This document shows, in pieces, positions 29,401 through 36,168 of a stretch of 64,000 nucleotides of DNA (position 1 is the first letter of the stretch; each line of letters starts with the position of its first letter). Origin of the DNA: Methanobacteriota archaeon (GTDB lineage Archaea; Thermoplasmatota; Poseidoniia; Poseidoniales; Thalassarchaeaceae); contig PSPW01000005.1 in NCBI GenBank assembly GCA_004195615.1, positions 1-64,000 on the forward strand. The letters are read 5' to 3'. The notes beneath the pieces are model-generated. The model saw nothing but the letters and a program-made list of their open reading frames with translations. It did not search any database and was not told the origin of the DNA. The position numbers were made by a program, and so were the translations under genes.

Positions 29401-31400
29401 ATGGCTTCGGTCCGGTGAACGTAATCATAAGGTTCGAGGAGAACCTCCCTCACGAGGGATGCGAGCCCCTTGATGCAGGAATGCTGTCGACATCTGGGGC
29501 GTGGGATCCCTGTGTAACCATTCAGAACAGCGACCACTACAGGAAGGTTCTACAGTTCCAAGTTGATGGGTTCAGCCTGATTGGTAACACAGCACTTAAT
29601 GTCGATCAGCAGATAGTCTACACATCCGAGATAGACCCCGACACGGGGCTGATTCTAGAGAAGCCCATGTTGGTTACCGGCCAGCTAACCGATGAACTGG
29701 GGGGGAACCTATCCAACAGGCAAATCAGAATCACCTTCGAGATGGGCTCGATGATTTTCGATCCGATAGAAAACAGAATGAAATTCCGAGTAGGAGACAC
29801 GGGAATCGAAGCATGTATCCCCGGAGCCACCGATGAGAACGGCTTCTTCGACATCAACTGCCCTCTTGCCGGAGTCGATGCGGGTATGGCCAAGGTGAAG
29901 GTGGAATACAACTCATGGGACCCATTGAACAACGATCGCTATAGATACAAAAACAAGACACAAACAATGTTCTTCCCGGTGTTCTCAAACTCAACGATAG
30001 ACGTCTCGGAAGTGGGTCCTTTCAGGTCCGACTACCTGACCTACACGTTCCCCAATGGGTCAACCTTCGAAGTCCTCTACCTCAAGGAGGCGTTTCACAT
30101 CAACGCCAAGCTTTCCCAGTCAAATGGAAAGCCAGTCGGCGGCAAATGCGTCAACATCTACCTAGATCCAGAGGTAAACACCAGACCGGTTGCAATAGCG
30201 TTCACTACCGATGGAACAGGGGAGTTCGTATGGTACTCCGCCGATCCCGAAGATAACCCGAGTAGACGAGGAGTTGAGCCAAGCGGCAACAATCTCGAAG
30301 GATTCAGGACGGTCAGGGTAGCATACGAACCCGAGAAGTACGTGCCCGGTGGCTGTGACTACGAAGCACTAGAGCCAAACCCAGTGTTAAACAGCTCCAT
30401 AGTCGACGTCGAGGTTCTAGTCAGGAGCAAGGTAGACATACTGCTGAAGGAACACTGGTCAAGCCCGGCCGGCTACCAAGAGGGAGACATCATTGCCGGA
30501 GAGGTTGCAATACTCAGGGACCGTCTGGATCTCACCGTAGAGGGGCAGAGGGTGGAGTTCCATCGGCAGTTCTGGAACGGTTCAGGATGGCAGACAGAGA
30601 GAGTCGAGATATTCATCACAAACGAGAGGGGTTCTGCAAACTTCTCATTCCCATACACGGGAGAGTTGATCCCGGGTCATCCGGAATGGTCGGCACTAGG
30701 AGGAAAATGGAGAGTCCTGGTTCACTTCGAATCAGCAGATGCAAACCAGCCTTACTTCGTTGAGCAATGGCTGAACAGCACCCCTGAGATAAAACTTGGA
30801 GAAACACCCTCGGGAATTAGCGGAGGACTTTGGACGACCCAAGTCTTAGTCTTAGCAGGCATCTCTCTTTCCACAATCATCCTAGTCGGGGCTATGATGT
30901 ACAACAACTACAGAGAGCGCCGCAAGATCGAGGTTCTGAGAGGGATACTGACTGACGCCCTAATGTCGCTCAAGGCATCCAACAACTACATCGAGGCAAT
31001 TTTCTCATGCTACAAGGACCTGATCAAGTACTTCAGGATGAGAGGCGCGATGAAGAAGGTCTTCGAGACTACAAGGGAGTTCGAGGACGTGATAAACAAC
31101 ATGCTGGGTGGAATTGTCCCACCCGAGGAGCTAGACACGTTCTTCTCCATCTTCGAGGAGGCCCGTTACTCGGACCACGAGATTGGCTCCCAGGAGAGAG
31201 ATAGGGCGGTCCAGATATTCCAATCGCTGATTGGCAGGATGAACAGCTCCTTGGGAGACAGCATGCTGAACAGAGCATCGGTAGACGAGTCTTCCCTGTA
31301 CGGCCAATCCGTCAAGGCAGGCCAGTTTGTTGACGCTGAGGGCAATGTCAGGTTCGCTGGCATTGACGATACTGAGGAAGGTGACGGGTTCAAGATTTGA
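23442..31400 (+). CDS. Giant surface protein: signal peptide, about 1100 residues of thrombospondin-type-3-like Ca2+ repeats, Ig-like region, TM, cytoplasmic DUF4129-like tail
   Basis: 2652 aa from the GTG at 23442 (ribosome site GAGGG, good spacing) or 2649 aa from the ATG at 23451. A signal peptide covers about residues 15-40. Residues about 120-1220 carry dozens of D-x-DNDGI-xD loops, the type-3 thrombospondin/calcium-loop pattern, broken by Trp- and aromatic-rich segments. About 1240 residues of beta-rich, Ig-like or carboxypeptidase-regulatory-like segments follow, with repeated TDxNGxF motifs. A TM helix lies at about 2465-2487. The cytoplasmic tail of about 160 residues contains AYK/CYKDLIKYFRMRG-like and EEARYSDHEIG motifs resembling DUF4129. 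It probably forms a long, calcium-stiffened stalk at the cell surface with a signalling or anchoring tail inside. The function is inferred from architecture only. Confidence 0.88.
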   Translation: MICMISKEERNTKKRILPAISIIALMLLSTQLSMLLESGDAAERTGTDDIPKRTAYQQIEQIGGPVQGENQNQPAATNSFQGAAFQDPFYNDPAAIYGKVSDPSALALDPSYGFFLEETNTEDHDNDGIDDLNDLDDDNDGINDLIERFDGCYGTDPLDHDNDGIQDEFDWDDDNDGILEGPVDYSQGNDPWNVSSDRHVDPSTIHPWTGQAVGFNYPVDQNPMDHDNDGIPDEDIDGSGRGSYDEDDDNDGRIDQFVWPCDFDSDGIQDYFDLDDDNDGIPDISDIHPWDPEQTSSIESDPNILWDDWERWDPEDYSEYVDGLDYVALHALEHPREQAFSEIVDGDLDGDGIPNFLDPDNDNDGIPDSSDTDDDNDGLADMYDVDDDNDGIPDSCRQLDTNGDGQGDYPIQAFNGSVVDIQTPGIDCEIDYDGDLDDDQFRSIDADYDMVWDWLDSDMGGSANPDNLFGGSQPWDLDNDGLENEVDPYPLNSSAEVATWDCASVSNPNPQNPSDKCVLWRTSYTGFNDWDGDGLNNWVDVDDDGDGILDWLDIDPDCDFDNDADLHELNGSMYRDDGANDIDTDVDGDGLANDEDWDDDNDGINDFYDPDDGNCGIVDTDNTDNFWGNSWPQNDGDSIDGSEDGAAYVAVPHYYWNLTWGFNPFNENNNFMLDYNGYDPTSLDSVSGIIPEMYWFLMMKWSPYNGGNFFDIDDDGDSLVNGIDVDQDGDGMPDWWDQDEGNDGILDVDDVKMGGSLDGNSCGTVLLSATQERFCGHLYGFLFKAPLLTPTQSGGQSFTVPYSTRPDSEWDDGAYDGTNHPTGLGSCDMNCFWFTFDPTSNPSPSVAYTYADMKHNRDLWIAWLGTSGFSSIGAQPFFQWTSDVNNNFFPDEIADHLNDDVDPDVDCGQPMPEVSWSPDCMYNNTNDLDDDWDIVYDHFDVDDDNDGIWDYFEVDSNDDFDDDATVEEPYYFTGSNCEDNDDDGLDTDPDDDGIYQAVWDRGVLGQALLFPLYYDVDNDNDGVPDGEDPDDDNNGLLDEIQETFPGCFTGEEQSTWDHDNDGIVNWADDDWDGDGILNSLELQNFNDTNGTADPIDDTCCLNFPIAPWDHDNDGIRDDFDDDDDYDGMKDEDEVMLWPSRFGLESTNPWDHDDFGGGVGLANPTNNSTGPDYFDMDDDNDGREDADWNNPSSGDWPTPANKIEEASGLSSDWDSDNNGILDNDDKVTTRITLTAQPVLWLDETTPAIFNGSVYWLVDIGFVPAPDLPVQVHIRYTTNGTSVIETIDVLTNENGEYIVGQFLFPEDIDVGPNSTYEIYSEVTEMFIHDYSSTLTDTDGDGIGDSGYPVEVRANTTIGFVAGQRFRADEQPLKLDFKVHYTADYNRGIFDNRLPYAPVSFTVSDSGTQFGNITEPTVYDGYANQGYRADSGGWVSLAYDQSEDQWEQVQWNSLLNNGPGIPTGGYEEIIWNNCNPLALVEVGYHEILGTYEYRNTTLPIGDYNFIGYARPDLGVCLGDDSYEWPWAHLEGSKTDTFFIRAMHRMYMEAEMFTPSFRPVYFWDATQFTGSSFGAWRALFHAPSLANAGTTFEEAGLGKPYPILWDGTPAELLGIAAGALSPFLSSNGTHWAITLQNGANFDSPPCGPVDPLTSSSKVRCEIIPEVFTGESIRVRGHVWNRTLDPVYEINGNPIAVALQVDFDQNEIFIGNIETLHNRKPNTVDGLATFDYTLTWENWVQAGTFGLRADFSQPAYFFTGDQDQVLAATGAYGNVSVIGTTQFDGTSLNSLPRLYRGQNTSVQIRLADNAARPVREVPVNWTWSEDQSSGIAITDNNGYFMVNLTDIDNLGNYTLGFTYLGDERRLGTHSEVGLWVVSRTFIFVDSVSPNIRSSGDEWRFTAVVTDDNRTPFLKDGGAELNTRGQDNDCEPMQGNGYDLGGNVTIIFEGIDFEDRTHRQIVNVTCPSSGNIFYETILDPQLLKDDPFSYLPDGFGPVNVIIRFEENLPHEGCEPLDAGMLSTSGAWDPCVTIQNSDHYRKVLQFQVDGFSLIGNTALNVDQQIVYTSEIDPDTGLILEKPMLVTGQLTDELGGNLSNRQIRITFEMGSMIFDPIENRMKFRVGDTGIEACIPGATDENGFFDINCPLAGVDAGMAKVKVEYNSWDPLNNDRYRYKNKTQTMFFPVFSNSTIDVSEVGPFRSDYLTYTFPNGSTFEVLYLKEAFHINAKLSQSNGKPVGGKCVNIYLDPEVNTRPVAIAFTTDGTGEFVWYSADPEDNPSRRGVEPSGNNLEGFRTVRVAYEPEKYVPGGCDYEALEPNPVLNSSIVDVEVLVRSKVDILLKEHWSSPAGYQEGDIIAGEVAILRDRLDLTVEGQRVEFHRQFWNGSGWQTERVEIFITNERGSANFSFPYTGELIPGHPEWSALGGKWRVLVHFESADANQPYFVEQWLNSTPEIKLGETPSGISGGLWTTQVLVLAGISLSTIILVGAMMYNNYRERRKIEVLRGILTDALMSLKASNNYIEAIFSCYKDLIKYFRMRGAMKKVFETTREFEDVINNMLGGIVPPEELDTFFSIFEEARYSDHEIGSQERDRAVQIFQSLIGRMNSSLGDSMLNRASVDESSLYGQSVKAGQFVDAEGNVRFAGIDDTEEGDGFKI
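23808..27117 (+). repeat. Coding repeat array of D-x-DNDGI-xD calcium-loop units
   Basis: Short coding repeats built on GAYGAYAAYGAYGG with variable spacing, each encoding an acidic loop such as DHDNDGIQDEFD, DDDNDGINDL or DLDGDGIPNFLD. The DNA copies are diverged at third positions, so this is an old, selected protein repeat and not a recent tandem expansion. Long non-repeat segments (for example about 25380-26100) split the array into blocks. Confidence 0.85.
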
Positions 31401-31407
31401 TACAGAC

Positions 31408-31443
31408 GCGGTATTAGTGCTGCTTTACCGCCCCTAAGGGGCG
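31408..31443 (+). promoter_or_regulatory. Two overlapping, mutually exclusive hairpins between the giant gene and the r-protein operon
   Basis: Bases 31408-31413 (GCGGTA) can pair with 31426-31431 (TACCGC). Bases 31429-31434 (CGCCCC) can pair with 31438-31443 (GGGGCG) around TAA. They share 31429-31431, so only one can form at a time. They sit 60 bases before L18e. They could be the 3' end of the giant transcript or a leader switch; no T run follows. Confidence 0.35.
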
Positions 31444-31502
31444 CCCGCAGGATTCATAACACCGACTTTGGTGGCCGCGCTACCTAACCATGAGGGGATG
31501 CT

Positions 31503-31868
31503 ATGAGTAAGCCAGACAGGAAGACCAATGCTGCGCTAGTTTCTCTCATTGGGGATTTGAAGAACCACGGTCGTTCCACGGGCTCTCCAATCTGGAGAGA
31601 CACCGCAGCAAGACTGGAGTCCAGCAAGAAAAACTGGGCCCAACCCAATCTAAGCCACATCTCCCGCCACTCCACAAAGAAGGAGACCGTGCTCGTACCA
31701 GGGAAGGTCCTGGGTAGTGGGGAGATTAGCGGTGGTCAGTCTGTTGCAGCATTCAGCTTCAGCGACGGTGCCAAGAGCAAGATCGAGGCATCAGGAGGCC
31801 GGACCTTAAGCATCAGGGAACTTATGGACGAGAACCCAAACGGCAAGGGGGTGCGAATACTTGTCTGA
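31503..31868 (+). CDS. rpl18e: Large-subunit ribosomal protein L18e
   Basis: 121 aa, archaeal/eukaryotic-specific 50S protein of the L15/L18e fold. Recognised from NLSHISRHSTKKETVLVPGKVLGSG and the C-terminal GKGVRILV. It is the first gene of the conserved archaeal cluster L18e-L13-S9-RpoN. GAGGGGA just upstream of the ATG is a good ribosome site. Its stop overlaps the TTG start of L13 by 8 bases. Confidence 0.97.
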   Translation: MSKPDRKTNAALVSLIGDLKNHGRSTGSPIWRDTAARLESSKKNWAQPNLSHISRHSTKKETVLVPGKVLGSGEISGGQSVAAFSFSDGAKSKIEASGGRTLSIRELMDENPNGKGVRILV

Positions 31869-32343
31869 GACAACCATGGTCTTCGATGCCACCGACAAGA
31901 TCCTCGGCCGTCTGGCCAGCCGGGTTGCCAAGGAGATGCTCTCAGCTAGGAAGTCAGGAAGGCAGCAGAGAGTCATCATCATCAATGCCGAGGATGCCAT
32001 AGTCTCCGGTGCTAGGACTCAGGTCCTAAGCGACTACAGGGCGAAATACAAACTCAACCATGCAAGAAAGGGGCCATTCTTCCCTAGAATGCCTGACAAG
32101 ATAATCAAAAGGACAGTCAGGGGCATGCTTCCATACCAGAAGAACAGCAGCGGCAGAGGGGCATTCAGGGACCTTCGAGTCATGATTGGGACTCCTCAGA
32201 ACCTCTCCAACGACGAACTGCCAGAGGGGCACGAGTGGGGCTCCACGGAGCACATCACTCGCAACACTCCTAACAAGTACGTGCGACTAGGCGAGATCAG
32301 CTCCCACCTGGGAGTCGAAGGATCGAGATGGGGAGGCGAGTGA
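31861..32343 (+). CDS. rpl13: Large-subunit ribosomal protein L13 (uL13)
   Basis: 160 aa. The N-terminal DATDKILGRLASRVAKEML and PFFPRMPDKIIKRTVRGMLP are diagnostic for archaeal L13. The start is a TTG at 31861 with GGGGGTG about eight bases upstream; the ATG at 31876 has no ribosome site. The overlap with the L18e stop suggests translational coupling, which may explain why a weak start codon is tolerated. Confidence 0.95.
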   Translation: MSETTMVFDATDKILGRLASRVAKEMLSARKSGRQQRVIIINAEDAIVSGARTQVLSDYRAKYKLNHARKGPFFPRMPDKIIKRTVRGMLPYQKNSSGRGAFRDLRVMIGTPQNLSNDELPEGHEWGSTEHITRNTPNKYVRLGEISSHLGVEGSRWGGE

Positions 32344-32344
32344 T

Positions 32345-32782
32345 TTGGCTAAGAAGAAGGCACCCAAGATAGTGAACACTAGCGGCAAGCGCAAGACTGC
32401 GATTGCCCGAGCAACCATCAAGGCGGGCAAGGGACGAGTCAGAGTAAATGGACAGCCAATCCATATCATGGAGCCCGAGCTAGCTCGAAGAAAGGCTCTG
32501 GAACCAATCAGGATCGCTGAAGCCATGAACAGAATAGACAGAGTGGACATTTCTGTCGATGTCAAGGGCGGAGGTCAGATGGGGCAGGTCGACGCAATTC
32601 GCACTGCAATAGCCCGTGGTTTGGTCAAGTATAACGATGGTGCAGAGGGCGATGACGAAGAACTCAGGGACGAGTTCGTTAGATTTGAGAGGAAGATTAT
32701 GGTCAATGACCCACGTAGAAAGGAGCCCAAGCATCAAATGGGACGCGGTGCTCGAAAGAAATGGCAGAAGTCGTACAGGTAG
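32345..32782 (+). CDS. rps9: Small-subunit ribosomal protein S9 (uS9)
   Basis: 145 aa. It shows SGKRKTAIARATIKAGKGRVRVNG at the start, GGGQMGQVDAIRTAIARGLV in the middle and a basic GRGARKKWQKSYR tail that reaches the P-site tRNA in ribosomes. The start is TTG at 32345 with GGAGG eight bases upstream, only one base after the L13 stop. The N-terminus carries extra lysines (MAKKKAPK). Confidence 0.96.
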   Translation: MAKKKAPKIVNTSGKRKTAIARATIKAGKGRVRVNGQPIHIMEPELARRKALEPIRIAEAMNRIDRVDISVDVKGGGQMGQVDAIRTAIARGLVKYNDGAEGDDEELRDEFVRFERKIMVNDPRRKEPKHQMGRGARKKWQKSYR

Positions 32783-32791
32783 GTGAAAGAA

Positions 32792-32998
32792 GTGCTAATC
32801 CCAGTAAGATGTTGGAGTTGTGGAAAGGTGATTGCTCACAAGTACCAGGCTTTCTTGGACGCAGTTGAAGAGGGCAAGGACGCAGGTCAGGTACTGCACG
32901 ATCTGGGTTTCGAAAGGTATTGCTGCAGGCGTATGTTCATCGGACACATCGATCTCATCGATGAGGTCGCACCATTCAGCATCGAAAGGCAGCAATGA
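32792..32998 (+). CDS. rpoN: DNA-directed RNA polymerase subunit N (Rpb10 homologue)
   Basis: 68 aa. The zinc-binding signature is intact: PVRCWSCGK at the start and the RYCCRR motif later (CxxC...CC). It is a small structural subunit shared with eukaryotic Rpb10. I place the start at the GTG at 32792, which gives the canonical MLIPVRC N-terminus with AGGTGA five bases upstream; an in-frame GTG at 32783, touching the S9 stop, would add three residues. RpoK and enolase, which often follow in archaea, are absent here. Confidence 0.95.
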   Translation: MLIPVRCWSCGKVIAHKYQAFLDAVEEGKDAGQVLHDLGFERYCCRRMFIGHIDLIDEVAPFSIERQQ

Positions 32999-33022
32999 GG
33001 TCCGTCAGGGCTTTGACTGATT

Positions 33023-33039
33023 GCTCGCTCGCAGCGAGC
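33023..33039 (+). terminator. Stem-loop between rpoN and tRNA-Pro
   Basis: GCTCGC (33023-33028) pairs with GCGAGC (33034-33039) around TCGCA. It is followed immediately by the near-palindrome CCCAATTGGG at 33039-33048, which runs into the tRNA 5' end. It may separate the r-protein message from the tRNA by processing; no T run is present. Confidence 0.35.
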
Positions 33040-33046
33040 CCAATTG

Positions 33047-33124
33047 GGGCCTGTAGGTTAGTTTGGCCTATACTTCGCGGCTGGGGGTCGCGCGACCCAG
33101 GTTCAAATCCTGGCAGGCCCACCA
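33047..33124 (+). tRNA. tRNA-Pro (anticodon GGG), CCA possibly encoded
   Basis: Acceptor GGGCCTG pairs with CAGGCCC. The anticodon arm is CGCGG-CTGGGGG-TCGCG, giving anticodon GGG with G37 as in other proline tRNAs. The T arm is CCAGG-TTCAAAT-CCTGG. The D arm is weak (G10-T25 wobble and a U13-U22 mismatch). Discriminator A73 is followed by CCA at 33122-33124. No intron. It sits 48 bases after rpoN, so it may be co-transcribed with the r-protein operon. Confidence 0.93.
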
Positions 33125-33181
33125 CACTGTTTTACCCATACAAAAGGTCAGTTTGAAGGCCCTCGCCCCCTTTGCACCAAC

Positions 33182-35293
33182 ATGAGTGATGGCAATTCAG
33201 AGGGAGGCATTCCCGATGCCCGAATCGAGTGGTTGATCGAGCAACTGGGAAAGCACTCTGAGCTTTACTACAACAAGGCAAAACCGGAGATCTCCGATGC
33301 GGAATTCGATGCATTAAGGGAGGAGCTCCAGAGCCTTTCCCCAGGTCATCCCCAATTGAACAGAGTTGGTTCTGACCCACCTCCCGGCTCGACAAAGGTC
33401 GACCATCTCTTCAGGATGATGAGTCTAGATAAGGCGACTTCAGAGGGAGAGGTGGCTCACTACGTTGCCGAGACAACCGCCAAGGGGAGGAGGTTCGTCT
33501 GTCAACCAAAACTCGACGGGTCCGCTCTTTCCCTAGAGTACCGCAGGGGCCGACTAGTTAGGGCCGCTACAAGAGGGAATGGGAGAAGGGGAGAGGATGT
33601 TACTGCTAACGCCAGGAGAATGATGAACGTCCCAGAGAATCTTGACTGGAAGGGGGATTGCCATGTCAGGGGAGAGGTGGTCATGCCTCTGCAGATATTC
33701 AGGGAGAAGTACTCCGAAGTCGCACCCAATCCCAGAAATCTCGCAGCAGGAGCACTGCGTCAGAAGTACGTAGATGCAGGCAAGGGAAGCCCCGAGGACT
33801 TGCAGTTCCTGGCATACAGTGTGGAATTCCCTAGCGGACAGGACCGTCACCCCGAGAGTCCAAATCCTCCAGATTTCAAACTTGATTCTGAGGTCATCTC
33901 TTGGATTAGTGAGTTGGGGATTGAGGCTGCCGGGAATAACGTTGTCTCGGGCGAGAACGACTCAACCACCACCGAAGCCATCCTCGCCGTGACGAGGGAG
34001 TGGTTCCAGTCACGAGACTCAGCCGAGTGGGAAATTGACGGTGTGGTGGTCAAGTTGGACCGTCTAGACAAGCGCACTCTGCTGGGGGAGACCGCACACC
34101 ATCCTCGATGGGCATTGGCATGGAAGTTTCCACCAGAGGAAGCCGTGACGGTACTGATGGATGTCTTCTGGCAGACCGGCAGAACAGGAAACGTCACTCC
34201 CGTTTCCAGAGTAGCCCCAGTAGTCGTCTCCGGAGTTACCGTCGAAAACACCACTCTTCACAACAAGGGCGAGGTTGAGCGCCTCGGCATAATGATTGGA
34301 GACAAGGTCAGGGTGGTTAGGAGGGGGGACGTAATTCCGAAAATCACAGAGGTGATGGGTCCAGCGGTCGAGGATGACTTAGCAGACAGGTCACATTCTG
34401 ACGGGACTCCCTTCTCAGAACCACTCCCCTCAAGATTGAAGGTCTCAATACCCCTAAATTGCCCTCGTTGCTCAACCGATCTGATTGTGAACGGGGCTTT
34501 CATCAGATGCACGAACATAGAATGCCCATCCCGCCTCGAGAGAGCAATCCTATACTGGTGTAGAAAGCTGGGGATGGACGGCATCGGCGAGAAGTTAGCC
34601 GAACAACTATGCTCATCGGGGTTGGTGTCCAGTTTGGCCGACCTTTACCGCCTAGAGGATCGTGAACAGGAACTCATAGGCCTAGAGAGGATGGCGCAGA
34701 AGTCTGTTAGCAACGTTCTGGAGCAGCTCAATTCGACTAGGTCCATGACCTTCAGCACATTCATCTCGGCTCTCGGCCTTCCACGGATAGGCCCCGAAAT
34801 AGCAACATTGGTTTGCTCCGAGGTAAGGAATCTGGAGGAGCTAATTCAGATGACCGAAGACAGAGAGGAAGCGGTTCGACGACTGGTCTCAATTGACAGG
34901 GTTGGGGAGACCGTGGCAACACTACTCCTGGATGGCATCTCTGAGAGGAAGGACGCGATCATAGACCTGCATGAACAGATACAGATTATCCAAGGAAAAC
35001 AGGAATTCAGCGAAGGAATACTCTCAGGCTCAACCTTCTGCATCACGGGCACCCTCAGCAGACCCAGAAAGGAGATTTCTCTCTCTATAAAGTCACAAGG
35101 CGGGAAAGTCGTATCTTCAGTCTCTGGGAATCTGAGCTTCCTAGTCACTGGAAAATCCTCCGGTTCGAAGCGGGGGAGAGCGAACAATCTGGGGGTTCGC
35201 GTGATTACTGAATCCGAGTTGGACGAAATGCTGGGTGGGTCAATCCTCGAGGACCTTCCAGAAGAGAGACAGGCTAACCTCGGGGAGTTCTGA
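33182..35293 (+). CDS. ligA: NAD+-dependent DNA ligase (LigA, bacterial type)
   Basis: 703 aa, full length. It seals nicks using NAD+ as AMP donor. Domains in order: Ia (YYNKAKPEISDAEFDALREEL), adenylation domain with the KLDG motif (Lys110), OB fold, a four-cysteine zinc finger (CPRCS...CTNIECP), tandem HhH repeats (LGMDGIGEKLAEQL and following) and a C-terminal BRCT domain (GSTFCITGTLSRPRKEI). Most archaea use an ATP-dependent ligase, so this is probably of bacterial origin, as known for haloarchaea. It begins 57 bases after tRNA-Pro and ends flush against the convergent PAC2 gene. Confidence 0.97.
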   Translation: MSDGNSEGGIPDARIEWLIEQLGKHSELYYNKAKPEISDAEFDALREELQSLSPGHPQLNRVGSDPPPGSTKVDHLFRMMSLDKATSEGEVAHYVAETTAKGRRFVCQPKLDGSALSLEYRRGRLVRAATRGNGRRGEDVTANARRMMNVPENLDWKGDCHVRGEVVMPLQIFREKYSEVAPNPRNLAAGALRQKYVDAGKGSPEDLQFLAYSVEFPSGQDRHPESPNPPDFKLDSEVISWISELGIEAAGNNVVSGENDSTTTEAILAVTREWFQSRDSAEWEIDGVVVKLDRLDKRTLLGETAHHPRWALAWKFPPEEAVTVLMDVFWQTGRTGNVTPVSRVAPVVVSGVTVENTTLHNKGEVERLGIMIGDKVRVVRRGDVIPKITEVMGPAVEDDLADRSHSDGTPFSEPLPSRLKVSIPLNCPRCSTDLIVNGAFIRCTNIECPSRLERAILYWCRKLGMDGIGEKLAEQLCSSGLVSSLADLYRLEDREQELIGLERMAQKSVSNVLEQLNSTRSMTFSTFISALGLPRIGPEIATLVCSEVRNLEELIQMTEDREEAVRRLVSIDRVGETVATLLLDGISERKDAIIDLHEQIQIIQGKQEFSEGILSGSTFCITGTLSRPRKEISLSIKSQGGKVVSSVSGNLSFLVTGKSSGSKRGRANNLGVRVITESELDEMLGGSILEDLPEERQANLGEF

Positions 35294-36097
35294 CTAACCA
35301 TACATCCCAGTCGACGCACCGCCGGTGTCCTGAGGGGGGTTGAGGTGAAGCGACATCATCTCCCTGATCTGCCCCTCTATCCTCTGTGCCTCTTCCATTA
35401 GCGGCTCTGGATCGAGTTGAACAGCTGGAAGGAGCCCATCAAGGCATCCGATGATCCTGGCTGCTGCGCGTGCATCGGGGATAGTGCCCTGACCAAGCTC
35501 ACCATCCGATTCGGCAAGGATCGCCAATGCGTCAATCCCTCTCCTTCTGCATTCTCCCATCATCACTCCGGTCATCCCTCCGACAACTCCTTGTTTCAGA
35601 AGTGGAACACCGATTCCCTTCAGCAGTTTGTGAGTGGAGTCGGTTGATCCTATTCCAAGCATCGAATCCATCCCTTCGTCGTCGTCGAAAATGCTGTGGC
35701 TACTTTCTATTCCGTGTGCGAAGGAGTCGACCATGATTGTCGAACTAACGCCAGAGTTCACAATCCAATCAATCAGACTAGAGGAAAGTGGCAGGTTAAG
35801 TTCCGGGGGGATATGAATTTCTGAGGCAATTAGAACCACCTTGTCGCACTGCTCCATATTGCAGATTGGCTCGCCAGCATAGAACCTCAAAGGAGGGAGT
35901 GGTTTACCGTCTTGGACTAGGCATACCGGAGAGAGATTTGGATGTCTGACGCCTCCAACCAATTCTAATTCCAGTTTTTCAACCAAGAAGTGCGCAACAA
36001 TACTACCGACAAATCCTACTGATGGAAAACAACTTACTAGCAGGGCTCCAGAAGAATTCACCCCCTCATCAACCTCGACAAGAGGTCCCTCCGCCAT
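35294..36097 (-). CDS. PAC2-family protein (proteasome-assembly-chaperone-like) with a C-terminal HbYX motif
   Basis: 267 aa. PAC2 fold marks are LLVSCFPSVGFVGSIVAHFLVEK-type N-terminus (start SCFPSVGFVG), the central VLIASEIHIP strand, KQGVVGGMTGVMMGE and the late DARAAARII. Archaeal PAC2 proteins (PbaA/PbaB) bind the 20S proteasome. The protein ends in Gly-Met-Tyr-Gly, a hydrophobic-Tyr-X tail of the kind that docks into the proteasome alpha ring, so a proteasome-binding role is plausible. It has a paralogue at 41328-42098. It is divergent from the RecB-like nuclease gene. Confidence 0.87.
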   Translation of the reverse strand: MAEGPLVEVDEGVNSSGALLVSCFPSVGFVGSIVAHFLVEKLELELVGGVRHPNLSPVCLVQDGKPLPPLRFYAGEPICNMEQCDKVVLIASEIHIPPELNLPLSSSLIDWIVNSGVSSTIMVDSFAHGIESSHSIFDDDEGMDSMLGIGSTDSTHKLLKGIGVPLLKQGVVGGMTGVMMGECRRRGIDALAILAESDGELGQGTIPDARAAARIIGCLDGLLPAVQLDPEPLMEEAQRIEGQIREMMSLHLNPPQDTGGASTGMYG

Positions 36098-36168
36098 GAA
36101 TCCAAAATCCCCTCAATGGTGTTAATCGTTGCCACTCATCCGTCTCAATTCTGCGGGATGGAGATAAG

